NCBI GenBank assembly: GCA_031282705.1
Contig: JAITDF010000427.1
Span: 1-20,372 of the forward strand
From: Opitutaceae bacterium
Lineage (GTDB): Bacteria; Verrucomicrobiota; Verrucomicrobiia; Opitutales; Opitutaceae
Direction of reading: 5' to 3'
DNA length: 20,372 bases
The notes under the pieces were generated by a model, which made no database searches, was not told the DNA's origin, and worked only from the letters and a program-made list of their open reading frames with translations. This document shows, in pieces, positions 7,128-16,446 of this stretch (position 1 is the stretch's first letter; each line of letters opens with the position of its first letter). The position numbers and the translations under genes are program-made.

Positions 7128-10100
7128 ATGAATCTGAAATCCCGACGCCACCGCGCCATGCATTGCAAAACCCGGCGGGCCGCCCTCCGGGCGGGTCCAT
7201 GCGCCATGGCAATCCTCCTCGCGGGGCTCGCCGCCTTCGCCCAAAACGCCCCGGGCGGCACGCACACCATCCAGCCAAACGCAGTCATCACCACGGCCAG
7301 CGCGAGCCAGTGGCAGAGCGGCGATGTCATCATGCTGGCCGGGCCGGCCACGATAGGCGGCACCCTCGATTTGACAAACAAGCCCGTGACCATGCAATCC
7401 AACACCCCCGGGACAATCCGCGTGCTGGATTCGACCGGGGTGTCCGCGATAAAGGCGAACATCAACCAGACGCTGACATTAAGCGACATGGAGATCACAC
7501 GCGCATCCGCCTCGGGGAACGGAGGGGCCGTGTCCCTCACGGGCCCGAGCGCCAGCGTGACCACGCTGATCAACGGCGACTTCAGGATCACCCTCAGCTC
7601 CGCCGCCGGCAATGGCGGCGGGCTCTCGTCGGAACGCGGCACGATGGTCTTTGGAGGCAACGTGGAGTTTCGCGACAATTCCGCCGGCACAACCGGCGGC
7701 GGTGTGTATTCCGGCAATGCGGTCATCTTCGAGCAGGACGCCATTTTCACATCAAACACCGCCGGTGCGAACGGCGCGGCCATCTATGCCGGCGGCACGA
7801 TCTGGATCAAGGGCGACGCGGATATCTCGGACAACACCGCGGAATCCACGTCCGCGACCGTATATGGCGGGGCAATCTATGCCGGGAGCAGCCTTTTGAT
7901 ATCGGGCACCGCCCGCCTTGATGGCAATCGCAGCACCTCCACGGGACGCGGCGGCGCCGCGATCTACAGCAACGCCGGCAATATTTTGTTTTCCGGCGAT
8001 GTGTTCATGTCAAACAATGCAAGCCCGGGCGCGGGGGGAGGCATTTATCTTAATAATGCATCGGGAAGCATCCAGATCGACGGCCACCTGACGGGGACAA
8101 ACAACGCCGGCCTGACCGGGGGCGGGGTGATATACTCGCGCGGCGACAGCATCCATATAAAAAACGGCGCGACGCTCCTGAATAATTTCACCAACGATGC
8201 GTCCTCCGGCGGCGCAATCCATATGAACATGGCGGGGAAGACGGTCGATATCTCCGGGTATTCCGTCATATCATCCAACACCGCCGGCGCGAACGGCGGC
8301 GGCATATATGCGAATGGGAAAGTTTATTTCCGGGACGGCGTGACCATGAGCCTCAATGTGCTTACAAACAGCACCGCCGGCAACGGCCGCGGCGGGGCGA
8401 TTCGCGCGGTCGAGGGCGTGAGCATCATGGGCTCGGGCACCTTCGAGGACAACAGGGCCACGTTCGTCGGCGGCGCCATCAGCGTCGGAAGCCCGGTCGC
8501 TGCGATTGCCTCCCTCGTCGTCTCGCTCGGCGCCACGGGCGGCGACATCGTTTTCCGTGGAAATCAGCACAACCTCGGCACCGCCGGCGCGGCGAATGCC
8601 ATCCATTATTCGCTTGTGAACGTCACCGGCGGCGGCCTGTTCGATTTCAACGCCTCCGCCGGCAACACCATCGCCTTCCATGATCCGATCAGCGGCACAA
8701 ACGACACCAAGGGTTTCGACCGGATGCGCGTCATCAAGACCGGCGCGGGGACGCTGCTCTTCGACACGCACCACAGCGATCTCGTGGCCACCACGACCAT
8801 TTCCACCGGCACGCTCAGGCTCGCCGGCGGCGCAATCTACGGCGCGGGCGGCGGCACCGGCGCGTTCACGCTCGCCTCCGCCGGCGTGCTTGCGGGCGAC
8901 GGCGCCGTCCGCGCGCGCGACATCACCATCGAGGCGGGGGCCGCCCTTGAGGCGCTCGATGGCGGCGCGCTCCGGCTCGAATCCGTCCCAGCGCCGGTCA
9001 TCGGCGCCGATCTGAAGCTCGCCGGTTCCGGCACCATCGACGCCGGCGCCGCCCTCAGCGCCGCCGCCGTCCGCATCGGCGCGGGCGGCTCCGCCGCGAC
9101 GCAGACGCTCACGCTCGCCGGCGCGCTCACGCTCGAAAACGGCGCCGTGCTCCGCCACGACCTCGGGGCGTCCGACGCCGCCGGCCTGCTGGTCGCGCAG
9201 GGCGGCGTCACGCTCGGCGCATCGGCCACCATCGCGCTCGGCGCCGTCGCGTCGGGCACGTTCACACTGCTCGCCTGGGACGGCGGCCCGGGCCTCGCCG
9301 CCTCCGACACAAACAAATTCGCGCTCACCGTGAACGACACCGCGCTCACCGCCCGCAACCGCGCCGCGCTCACCATCGACCCCGCCGCGAAAACGCTCAC
9401 GCTCGCCAACCAGGTCGTCAGCCTCGGCCTCACGTGGGCGGGCGGCGCGGACGCCCTCTGGACCAACACCCCCGGCGGCGCCGCCAGCTGGACCGACGGC
9501 CAGGCAAACGCCGAAAACTATTTTCACGACGGCGACAGCGTGCTCTTCGACGGCGGCGGCGCGGATGCCGCCCGCACCGTCACGCTCGCCGCGGACGTGA
9601 CCGCCTCCCAGCTCCGCGTCATCGGCGGCGGCACGCACACCTTCACCGGCACGGGCTCCATCACCACCGACGCCGCCTCCGTGCTCGCCGGCTCGTCCGT
9701 CGCGACGGGCACCGGCGGCCGGCTCATAAAGCAGGGCGCGGGCGAGCTCGCCCTGCGCGGCGCCGGCGCAAACCTCTTCGCCGGCGGCATTGAGCATTCG
9801 GGCGGCGTCATCTCGTTTTCCTCCGCCGGGCAAATCAGGACCGGCCCCGGCGCCGTCATCGCGCTCACCGGCGGCGCCACGCTCCGCGCCGCCGCCGCCA
9901 TCGCCGACCTCGGCGGCGGCATCGCGCTCGCCGCCGCCGACGACACCGGCGTGCTCGACACCGGCGGCCACCCGGTCGGCTACTCCGGCGCCCTCTCCGG
10001 CGCGGGCACGCTCGTGAAAACCGGCTCCGGCGCGCTCACGGTCGCGCACGCCGCCGGCGCCGCGTTTGCCGGCGCCGTGCATGTCGGCGCCGGCTCGCTC

Positions 10101-13100
10101 CTCCTCGCCCCGGACGCGGTGCTCGGCGGCTCAATCCATGTGTCCGACCATGCGACCGCCGGCGGCGCGGGCAGGTTTGGCGGCGACGTAAGCATCGCCC
10201 CCGGCGGCACGCTGCTCGTCGGCGGGCTCGCCTCCGCGGGCACGCTCACCATCGACGGCACGCTCGCGCTCCACGACGGCACGCTCGCGTTCGGGCATTT
10301 TTCGGGCGGCCCCAATGACACGCTCGCCATCGCCGCCGGCGGGACGCTCATCCTCAGCGGCTCCAGCACCATCGACATCTCCACGCCCCGGCCCGGCACC
10401 TACACGCTCGGCAACATCGCCCAACTCGACACCCCCGGCACCATCGTCACCATCGACGGCCGGCGCCAGATCGACGGCGGGCGCCAGACCGCCGCCGTCA
10501 CCGCCACCACCGGCAATCTCCTCGTCCTCACCTACAACGCCGACCAGTCGCGCATCCTCGTCTGGAGCGGCTCCGCGGGCGGCCAGTGGAACACGGCCGA
10601 CAGCAACTGGGACAACGCCGTGACCGGCAAATTCGTGAACGGCGACACCGTGCGCTTCACCGGCGCGCCCGCCTCCGGACGGACGATCGCCATCGCCGGC
10701 GGTGGCGCGACCGTCAGCGACATGGTCGTGGACTCCGCCGGCTCCTTCACCTTCACCGGCGCGGGCGTCACCGCGCGCGCCGACTCCGTCGTGCTCGATG
10801 ACGGCGTCTCCGAAGTCACCGGCCCGCGGGGCATGCTCGCCAAGTCCGGCGCCGGCACGCTCACGCTCGACAATGGCGCGAACACCTTCGCCGGCGGCAT
10901 CGAAATCGCCGGCGGCGCCCTCGCCTTCAGCCGCGCCGACCAGCTCGGCACGCGCGACGGCGACGGCGTCGATCACGCGATCGCATTCACCGCCGGCGGC
11001 ACGCTCCGCGCGCTGGCCGGCGGCGCCGCGCTTCCCAACAAAATCGTCATCGGCCCCGGCGCGCCCGCAACCATCGACGTCGCAAACCCGGCGCACACGC
11101 TCACGCTCTCCGGCACCGTCACCGGCGCGACCGCCGGCACCGGCACACTCGCCAAGACCGGCGCGGGCACGCTCACGTATTCCGGCACGGCCGCGCTCGG
11201 CCACGCCGCCACGCGCATCGACGAGGGCGTCGTCGCCCTGCGCGACATCCCCGCCGCCGCCGCCGCCGGCCTCGCGCACGCCTTCGAGCTCGCCGGCGCC
11301 AACGGCTGGCTCGACCTTTCCGATTCACCCGGCTTCGACCGCGACGCCCCCGACGCCGCCACCGCCAACGACTGGGCCGCGCTCAACATCACCGGCGCCG
11401 CCGGGCACGTCATCGGCGGCAACGACAAAGTCACGCTCCGCGCGGGCGAGTTCGGTTTCGGAATCGGCGATCCCGCCGTCGAGTCGAAACAGGGCCTCTA
11501 CGTGCTCATCGACGCCGCCGGCGGGGTGGCGGTGATGACGGGCTCCAACAGCTACGCGGGCCGCACGCTGCTGCGCAGCGGCACGCTCCGCGCCACCGCC
11601 GACAACCAGCTCGGCCTCGCGGGCCTGAATCGCGAAGTCGTCTTCGACGGCCCCGGCGCCACGCTCGAACTCGGCGACGGTTTCACCAGCACGCGCGCCA
11701 TCGAGCTCCGCCAGGACGGCGCGCTCCACGTCGCCGCCTCCGCCACCGCCGCCTGGGCCGGCGCCATCGGCGGCGCGGCGTCCCCCGCCACGCTCTCAAA
11801 AACCGGCGCGGGCACGCTCGTGCTCGCCGGCGGCAACGGCGCCGCGCTCGGTTTCGCGGTGAAAGCCGGCGTGCTCCGCGGAAACACCGGCGCCATCCAG
11901 GGCGACGCCGCCATCGACGCCGGCGCCGCGCTCCAGTTCGACCTGTCCGCCGACGGCGCCTATGCGGGCATCGTCTCCGGCGCGGGCCTGCTTGAAAAGA
12001 CGGGCATGGCCGCGCTCACGCTCACCGCCGCGCAGGGCGGCGCGTTTCAGGGCGCCACGCACATCCGCGCCGGCACGCTCAAGGCCGGCGCGGCCAACGT
12101 GCTCGGCGCCGCTTCCGCGCACATCGTCCACGCCGGCGCGGCGCTCGACCTCGGCGGTTTTGACCAGACCCTCGCCAGCCTCGCGGCCGACGGCTCGCTG
12201 CTCTTCGACGCCGTGTATAATCCCGACAACGGCGTGCTCGGCGGCGCAAACAAGCTCACCGTTTCCGGCGCGCTCACCGGCAGCGGCACCCTCGTCGTGC
12301 GCGTCGCCGACGACACGACCCTCGCCACCGGCTCCACCAGCACGCGGATAATCGACGCCGGCGCGGGCTCCGCCACCGGCGCGCTGACGACCGTGTTCTC
12401 GCGCCCGGTCGTCAACGGCATCTATGAAATGGCCCCGCTCATCGACGCGGACGGCAATCTCTTCATCCAGACGCAAATGATCTCGCCGGAAATCCCCGCC
12501 GCCACCGCCATCCCGCTCGTGTCGCTCCTCATGGGCCAGACCGGGCTCGACTCGGCCTCGCAGCGCCTCGGCGAATTGCGCCGCGGCGGCGGGCGCGCCG
12601 GCGGCGTCTGGGCCCGCGGCATCCACCGCGAGGATGACATCACCGGCGAACTCTTCGACAACACGAAGGCGCGCACGGGCGGCGTGCAGGCCGGCATCGA
12701 CGTGCTCTTCCCCGACATGTGGGCCGACGACAGCGCCTTCGCGCTCGGGCTCCTCATCGACGCGTTTGAATCCCGCAGCCGCCCCGGCGGCGCCGGGGAC
12801 CTCGATGGACGCCAATACGCACTCGGCATCTACGGCGCCCTCGCCCTCGGACGCTGGCACGCCGGCGCGCTCCTGCGCTTCGACCGGAGCGAGTTCGATG
12901 TCGATGCCCCCGGCGACCGCCTCAACGTCAAGGGCGCCGGCCTCGCCATGTCATTGGAGGCCGGGCGCGCAATCGCCGCCGGCGCCTTCGGCCGCGTCGA
13001 GCCCGCCGCGCAGCTCCTTTATCAACGGCAGAATTTCGACGACAACGTTGACCGCCACCGGCGCGACTACAGCTTTGACGCCGCCGATTCGCTGCAAGCC

Positions 13101-13385
13101 CGCGGCGGCATCCGCTGGAGCCGGGGCGCGCCCGCCGCCGGCGCGGCGCGCGCATTCCTGCCCTGGCTGCGCGTGGGCGGCGGCTATGAGTTTCGCGGGA
13201 AACAGAGCCTGCGCGTCGGCCTCTTCAATCTCGAAAACGATCTTGGCGGCGCGCTCTTTCTCGCCGGCGGCGGCGCGACGTTTCTCATCGGCCCGCGCTG
13301 CGGCGTCCACGTATCCGCGGAATGGATGCGGGGCGCGAATGCCGGGACGCTCTCCGCGAGCGCCGGCATGCGCTTCGCCTGGTGA
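7128..13385 (+). CDS. Giant autotransporter with Pmp-like and beta-strand-repeat passenger
   Basis: This is a predicted surface protein of 2085 residues that secretes its passenger through its own C-terminal barrel. The frame is open from 6843, but ATG 7128 lies 37 bp after the upstream stop and leads into an extended signal peptide (basic, then AMAILLAGLAAFAQ). Residues about 90-500 contain repeated GGG(I/V)Y and GGAI motifs with F..N/SSNTA segments, like chlamydial polymorphic membrane proteins. From about 535 to 1660 come autotransporter-associated beta-strand repeats of the KTGAGTLTL type. Two W-rich modules start near 767 and 1143. Residues about 1821-2085 are an autotransporter barrel (GGVWARGIHRED, GVQAGIDVLF, YALGIYGALALGRWHAGALL) ending MRFAW with an aromatic last residue. 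Ligand or enzymatic function is unknown. Confidence 0.92.
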   Translation: MNLKSRRHRAMHCKTRRAALRAGPCAMAILLAGLAAFAQNAPGGTHTIQPNAVITTASASQWQSGDVIMLAGPATIGGTLDLTNKPVTMQSNTPGTIRVLDSTGVSAIKANINQTLTLSDMEITRASASGNGGAVSLTGPSASVTTLINGDFRITLSSAAGNGGGLSSERGTMVFGGNVEFRDNSAGTTGGGVYSGNAVIFEQDAIFTSNTAGANGAAIYAGGTIWIKGDADISDNTAESTSATVYGGAIYAGSSLLISGTARLDGNRSTSTGRGGAAIYSNAGNILFSGDVFMSNNASPGAGGGIYLNNASGSIQIDGHLTGTNNAGLTGGGVIYSRGDSIHIKNGATLLNNFTNDASSGGAIHMNMAGKTVDISGYSVISSNTAGANGGGIYANGKVYFRDGVTMSLNVLTNSTAGNGRGGAIRAVEGVSIMGSGTFEDNRATFVGGAISVGSPVAAIASLVVSLGATGGDIVFRGNQHNLGTAGAANAIHYSLVNVTGGGLFDFNASAGNTIAFHDPISGTNDTKGFDRMRVIKTGAGTLLFDTHHSDLVATTTISTGTLRLAGGAIYGAGGGTGAFTLASAGVLAGDGAVRARDITIEAGAALEALDGGALRLESVPAPVIGADLKLAGSGTIDAGAALSAAAVRIGAGGSAATQTLTLAGALTLENGAVLRHDLGASDAAGLLVAQGGVTLGASATIALGAVASGTFTLLAWDGGPGLAASDTNKFALTVNDTALTARNRAALTIDPAAKTLTLANQVVSLGLTWAGGADALWTNTPGGAASWTDGQANAENYFHDGDSVLFDGGGADAARTVTLAADVTASQLRVIGGGTHTFTGTGSITTDAASVLAGSSVATGTGGRLIKQGAGELALRGAGANLFAGGIEHSGGVISFSSAGQIRTGPGAVIALTGGATLRAAAAIADLGGGIALAAADDTGVLDTGGHPVGYSGALSGAGTLVKTGSGALTVAHAAGAAFAGAVHVGAGSLLLAPDAVLGGSIHVSDHATAGGAGRFGGDVSIAPGGTLLVGGLASAGTLTIDGTLALHDGTLAFGHFSGGPNDTLAIAAGGTLILSGSSTIDISTPRPGTYTLGNIAQLDTPGTIVTIDGRRQIDGGRQTAAVTATTGNLLVLTYNADQSRILVWSGSAGGQWNTADSNWDNAVTGKFVNGDTVRFTGAPASGRTIAIAGGGATVSDMVVDSAGSFTFTGAGVTARADSVVLDDGVSEVTGPRGMLAKSGAGTLTLDNGANTFAGGIEIAGGALAFSRADQLGTRDGDGVDHAIAFTAGGTLRALAGGAALPNKIVIGPGAPATIDVANPAHTLTLSGTVTGATAGTGTLAKTGAGTLTYSGTAALGHAATRIDEGVVALRDIPAAAAAGLAHAFELAGANGWLDLSDSPGFDRDAPDAATANDWAALNITGAAGHVIGGNDKVTLRAGEFGFGIGDPAVESKQGLYVLIDAAGGVAVMTGSNSYAGRTLLRSGTLRATADNQLGLAGLNREVVFDGPGATLELGDGFTSTRAIELRQDGALHVAASATAAWAGAIGGAASPATLSKTGAGTLVLAGGNGAALGFAVKAGVLRGNTGAIQGDAAIDAGAALQFDLSADGAYAGIVSGAGLLEKTGMAALTLTAAQGGAFQGATHIRAGTLKAGAANVLGAASAHIVHAGAALDLGGFDQTLASLAADGSLLFDAVYNPDNGVLGGANKLTVSGALTGSGTLVVRVADDTTLATGSTSTRIIDAGAGSATGALTTVFSRPVVNGIYEMAPLIDADGNLFIQTQMISPEIPAATAIPLVSLLMGQTGLDSASQRLGELRRGGGRAGGVWARGIHREDDITGELFDNTKARTGGVQAGIDVLFPDMWADDSAFALGLLIDAFESRSRPGGAGDLDGRQYALGIYGALALGRWHAGALLRFDRSEFDVDAPGDRLNVKGAGLAMSLEAGRAIAAGAFGRVEPAAQLLYQRQNFDDNVDRHRRDYSFDAADSLQARGGIRWSRGAPAAGAARAFLPWLRVGGGYEFRGKQSLRVGLFNLENDLGGALFLAGGGATFLIGPRCGVHVSAEWMRGANAGTLSASAGMRFAW
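8730..12090 (+). repeat. Autotransporter-associated beta-strand repeats inside the giant autotransporter gene
   Basis: Seven copies of a (V/L)xKTGxGxLxL motif followed about 20-25 residues later by a GxL/GxxxF element begin near 8730 (VIKTGAGTLLF), 9722 (LIKQGAGELAL), 10009 (LVKTGSGALTV), 10835 (LAKSGAGTLTL), 11148 (LAKTGAGTLTY), 11792 (LSKTGAGTLVL) and 11991 (LEKTGMAALTL). An eighth, degenerate copy starts near 11524 (VAVMTGSNSYAGRTLLRSG). Each is one coil segment of a right-handed beta-helix. DNA similarity between copies (ACCGGCGCGGGCACGCTC and near variants) makes this stretch prone to recombination and misassembly. Confidence 0.85.
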
Positions 13386-13400
13386 ACCCTTTCCAAACAC

Positions 13401-14456
13401 ATGGCTGATCCTCACGAAAAAACGAACAACGCGGCCCGGCTCCCGCCGGCGGAGGCGGCCACCCGCCCCCGCGCCGCCTTTCTGCTCGACCCGGAAAAGG
13501 GCGCGCAGATTTACGGCGACGACGCGATGGCCATCCTCAATGAGTGCCTGGATTTGCGCCCCGGCTTCATCGCCCCCGCCGAATGGCCGCTGGCCATGGC
13601 GGGGCTGGCGGACGTGGAAGTCGCCATCTCCGGCTGGGGGGCGCCGAGCTTCACGCGGCCCCTGCTCGACGCCATGCCCCGGCTCAAGGTGGTTTTTTAC
13701 GGGGCGGGCTCCGTGAAAAAAATCGTCACCGACGCCTTCTGGGAGCGCGACATCGCGCTTTGCTGCGCGGCCGACGCCAACGCCGTCGCCGTCGCCGAAT
13801 ACACGGTTTCGCAGGTTTTCTGGCTGCTCAAGGACGGCCATCGCTACGCCGCGGCGATGCGGCAAAACCGGGGGCGCGTCGCGCCCTGGCCCGTCACGGG
13901 CGCGTATCGCAGCACGGTGGGGCTGGTGTCGTTGAGCAGGATCGGGCGGCTGGTGGCGCGCCGCCTCAGGGACGGCGACCTGCGCGTGATCGCATACGAC
14001 CCGCTCGCCTCGCCGGAGGATGCCGCGCGGCTCGGCGCGCGGCTCGTCCCGCTCGCGGAACTCTTCCAGGCCGCCCACGTGGTGTCGGTGCACACGCCGT
14101 TGCTGCCGGAGACGCGCGGCATGATAGGGCGCGGGCTGCTTGGCTCGATGCGGCGCGGGGCGTCGCTCATCAACACCGCGCGCGGCGCCGTCATCGACCA
14201 GGAGGCGCTCACGGAAACGCTCGCCGCCCGGCCCGATCTCTTCGCCGTGCTCGACGTCACCTGGCCCGAGCCGCCGCCGCCCGAAAGCATCCTCTACGAC
14301 CTGCCCAACGTCGTCCTGACCCCGCACATCGCGGGCTGCCAGGACGGCGAGTGCCGCCGCGTGGGGCGCGCGATTGCCGACGACGTGCTCCGCTACGTCC
14401 GCGGGCAGCCCCTCCTCGGCGCGGTCCGCCGGCACCAGCTGTCCTACATCGCCTGA
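13401..14456 (+). CDS. D-isomer-specific 2-hydroxyacid dehydrogenase family protein
   Basis: This cytoplasmic NAD(P)-dependent oxidoreductase family member has 351 residues and starts 15 bp after the autotransporter stop. It would interconvert a D-2-hydroxyacid and a 2-oxoacid. The layout is canonical: an N-terminal flavodoxin-like substrate lobe (MPRLKVVFYGAGSVKKI), a Rossmann domain (about 130-310), and catalytic Arg261 (NTARGAVID), Glu290 (DVTWPEPPPPES) and His309 (LTPHIAG), with family-typical spacings of 29 and 19 residues. Asp200 in VIAYDP fits the NAD-preferring acidic residue. An oddity is the dinucleotide loop GLVSLSRIG (174-182): the first two glycines of GxGxxG are serine. Its placement in an uptake operon suggests a role in sugar-acid catabolism; the substrate is unknown. 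Confidence 0.88.
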   Translation: MADPHEKTNNAARLPPAEAATRPRAAFLLDPEKGAQIYGDDAMAILNECLDLRPGFIAPAEWPLAMAGLADVEVAISGWGAPSFTRPLLDAMPRLKVVFYGAGSVKKIVTDAFWERDIALCCAADANAVAVAEYTVSQVFWLLKDGHRYAAAMRQNRGRVAPWPVTGAYRSTVGLVSLSRIGRLVARRLRDGDLRVIAYDPLASPEDAARLGARLVPLAELFQAAHVVSVHTPLLPETRGMIGRGLLGSMRRGASLINTARGAVIDQEALTETLAARPDLFAVLDVTWPEPPPPESILYDLPNVVLTPHIAGCQDGECRRVGRAIADDVLRYVRGQPLLGAVRRHQLSYIA

Positions 14457-14517
14457 GCGGGGCGGGCTGCATCCTCTTCAGCACCCGAAAACCGGAAAGC
14501 CTCATCGTATCCAAGCC

Positions 14518-16446
14518 ATGAATACCCAAGCAATGAACGCGGCCGCCCGCCTGGCCGCCGCGATGCTGGCGGCGGCGTCCTGCCAGCCCGGGCTGCGCGC
14601 CGCCGGCGCCGCGTCCGTTTACGACAAGGCCGTCGCGCGGTTCGACGCGGCCGGCGCGGCCGGGATCACCGCCGAAAAAAACGCCGTGTCCGCGTGGGCG
14701 GCCAGCCGGGGGCGGGGCGTGCTGCGCGCGCCCGACGCGAAGGCGCGCCCCCGTTACCACGCGGACGGCGGCGCCGCGCCCTGCGTGCGTTTCGACGGGA
14801 GGGACGACTTTCTCGTGCTCGACGGCGTCCCCGAGCTGCGGCTTGGCGCGATCAGCGTGTTTGTCGTGGCGCGTTTCGATGCCGGGCCCGCCGGGCGCCA
14901 CCTCTTCGGCGTCTCCGGCGAAATGCGCTTCGATCTCCACAGCGGCCGGAGCCAGTTCACCAGCGCCATCGGCAACGAGCTTCATGCCCGCAAGCGCGGT
15001 TTGAAAATGGACGCGCGGCCGCATGTTTTCGAGCTGGCGCATGTGCTCCTGCCCGCCGAGGCCGGCATACTCGCGCCGGGCCGCTTCATGATCGACGGCG
15101 CGCTGTCGGGGCGCCCCTTCACGCGCTCGACGGACATTGTCTCCGACACGCTCACCTTCGGCGCGCGCGGAGGGCTCGACGGATTCTTCAAAGGCGATAT
15201 TTTTGAAATTGTCATTTTCCGCGAGGACCTGCCGGCGGCGGAGCGCGCCCTGCTCCGCGAATCGCTCGGCGAAAAATGGGGCGTGCCCGTGGTCTCCGAG
15301 GCGTTGCCGGCGGGCATCCCCGTGCTCAAGCCGGTCGCGATAAACCGGCCGGGCGAATTCGCCTCGCTCGGCATTTACCACCAGACGCCCGAAAGCCCCG
15401 ACGGGCGCCGGCTGGCCTACATCACTTTTGAAACGCCGCCGGTGAAAGAGGACGCCCACCAGCCGTTCACCCTCTGGATACGCGACCGCGAGCTGCGCGG
15501 GGAGCCGCGCGCGCTGCCGCGATCCGGGCTCCTGGCGACAAACCACAACGGCGCCGTCGTGCAGTGGATCGACAACCGCGCGATCGCCTGCGCGGCGTTT
15601 CTCCCGCCGGCACGCCGCAGTGAAAAACCGCGGCGCGTCGTGCAGATTGTCGATGCGACGACCGGCGCGCTGCTGCACGGCCCGTTCACCGGGGCCTTTC
15701 TGGGGGAGGGCGTGTCCGGCGGGCGCATCCTGCTCGGCGTTGACGGCCCGGGCAACGTCGGCCCGCCCGGCGTGTATGTTTTTGACACAAACAACGGGGC
15801 GATGACGCGCGTGTTCGCCACGGCCGGGCTGGAGCCCTTTGCCGAGGGCATGTCGTGGCCGGCCTTCCGCAAGGACCCCGGGCGCTGGGTGCCCACGCAC
15901 CCGCACTTCTCGCCGTCCGGCAAACGCATCGGCGCGTGCCTGGCGGCGGGCGGCGGCGTGGTGCTGTTTTTTGTATGCAATCCCGACGGCTCCGACCTGC
16001 GCTACTGGGGCATGGACGAGCCGCTGCACCAACTGTGGTTCGACGACGACACCATCAGCGGCTCCGACGAGCTGGTCAACGACGGCGAGCCCGACAATCT
16101 CGCGATCCGGCGCTGGACGCTCGACCGGCGGCTCGTCGAAACGCTCGGCGGCGAGGCGAACCACCCGGCGCTTTCGCCGGACCGCCGGTGGTGCGCGGGC
16201 GAGACCTTTTACGCGGGCTCGCCGATCGTGCTGCACATCTACCGCCGCGGGCGGACGGTGCCCGCCGCCATCGTGCCCCTTGAAAACCCGAAGGTGATCT
16301 GGCGCGACAACGGCCACGCAAACCCCTCGTTCTCGCGCGACGGGCGGCGGCTTTATTTCCACACCGCCACGCAGGACAACCTCAAGCAGGCGTGCTTCGT
16401 CGATCTGTCCCCCCTGGTTGACGCCCCGCCCGCCTCCTCCCGATGA
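14518..16446 (+). CDS. Secreted LamG-like plus beta-propeller protein
   Basis: The protein has 642 residues. ATG 14518 is chosen because it leads straight into a signal sequence (RLAAAMLAAASC to about residue 30); the open frame upstream overlaps the dehydrogenase gene. Cys22 in LAAASC is a weak lipobox, so a lipoprotein is possible. Residues about 55-252 form a concanavalin/LamG-like domain: CVRFDGRDDFLVLDG, ISVFVVARF, then GFFKGDIFEIVIFRE and the closing LRESLGEKWG. Residues about 265-640 form a beta-propeller with PD40-like blades (ESPDGRRLAYITFE, HPHFSPSGKRIGA, LSPDRRWCAG, HANPSFSRDGRRLYFHTA). The HPHF and GHANPSF motifs recall oligogalacturonate lyase-type propellers, as in the gene at 5849. 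Likely role: glycan binding or cleavage in the periplasm. Its stop overlaps the next ATG. Confidence 0.75.
   Translation: MNTQAMNAAARLAAAMLAAASCQPGLRAAGAASVYDKAVARFDAAGAAGITAEKNAVSAWAASRGRGVLRAPDAKARPRYHADGGAAPCVRFDGRDDFLVLDGVPELRLGAISVFVVARFDAGPAGRHLFGVSGEMRFDLHSGRSQFTSAIGNELHARKRGLKMDARPHVFELAHVLLPAEAGILAPGRFMIDGALSGRPFTRSTDIVSDTLTFGARGGLDGFFKGDIFEIVIFREDLPAAERALLRESLGEKWGVPVVSEALPAGIPVLKPVAINRPGEFASLGIYHQTPESPDGRRLAYITFETPPVKEDAHQPFTLWIRDRELRGEPRALPRSGLLATNHNGAVVQWIDNRAIACAAFLPPARRSEKPRRVVQIVDATTGALLHGPFTGAFLGEGVSGGRILLGVDGPGNVGPPGVYVFDTNNGAMTRVFATAGLEPFAEGMSWPAFRKDPGRWVPTHPHFSPSGKRIGACLAAGGGVVLFFVCNPDGSDLRYWGMDEPLHQLWFDDDTISGSDELVNDGEPDNLAIRRWTLDRRLVETLGGEANHPALSPDRRWCAGETFYAGSPIVLHIYRRGRTVPAAIVPLENPKVIWRDNGHANPSFSRDGRRLYFHTATQDNLKQACFVDLSPLVDAPPASSR

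Noticed and set aside
8271..10082. 603-codon minus-strand open frame antisense to the autotransporter
   Set aside because: Composed of Gly/Ala/Arg/Glu-rich low-complexity sequence. It mirrors the GC-rich codon pattern of the sense gene and has no recognisable domain.
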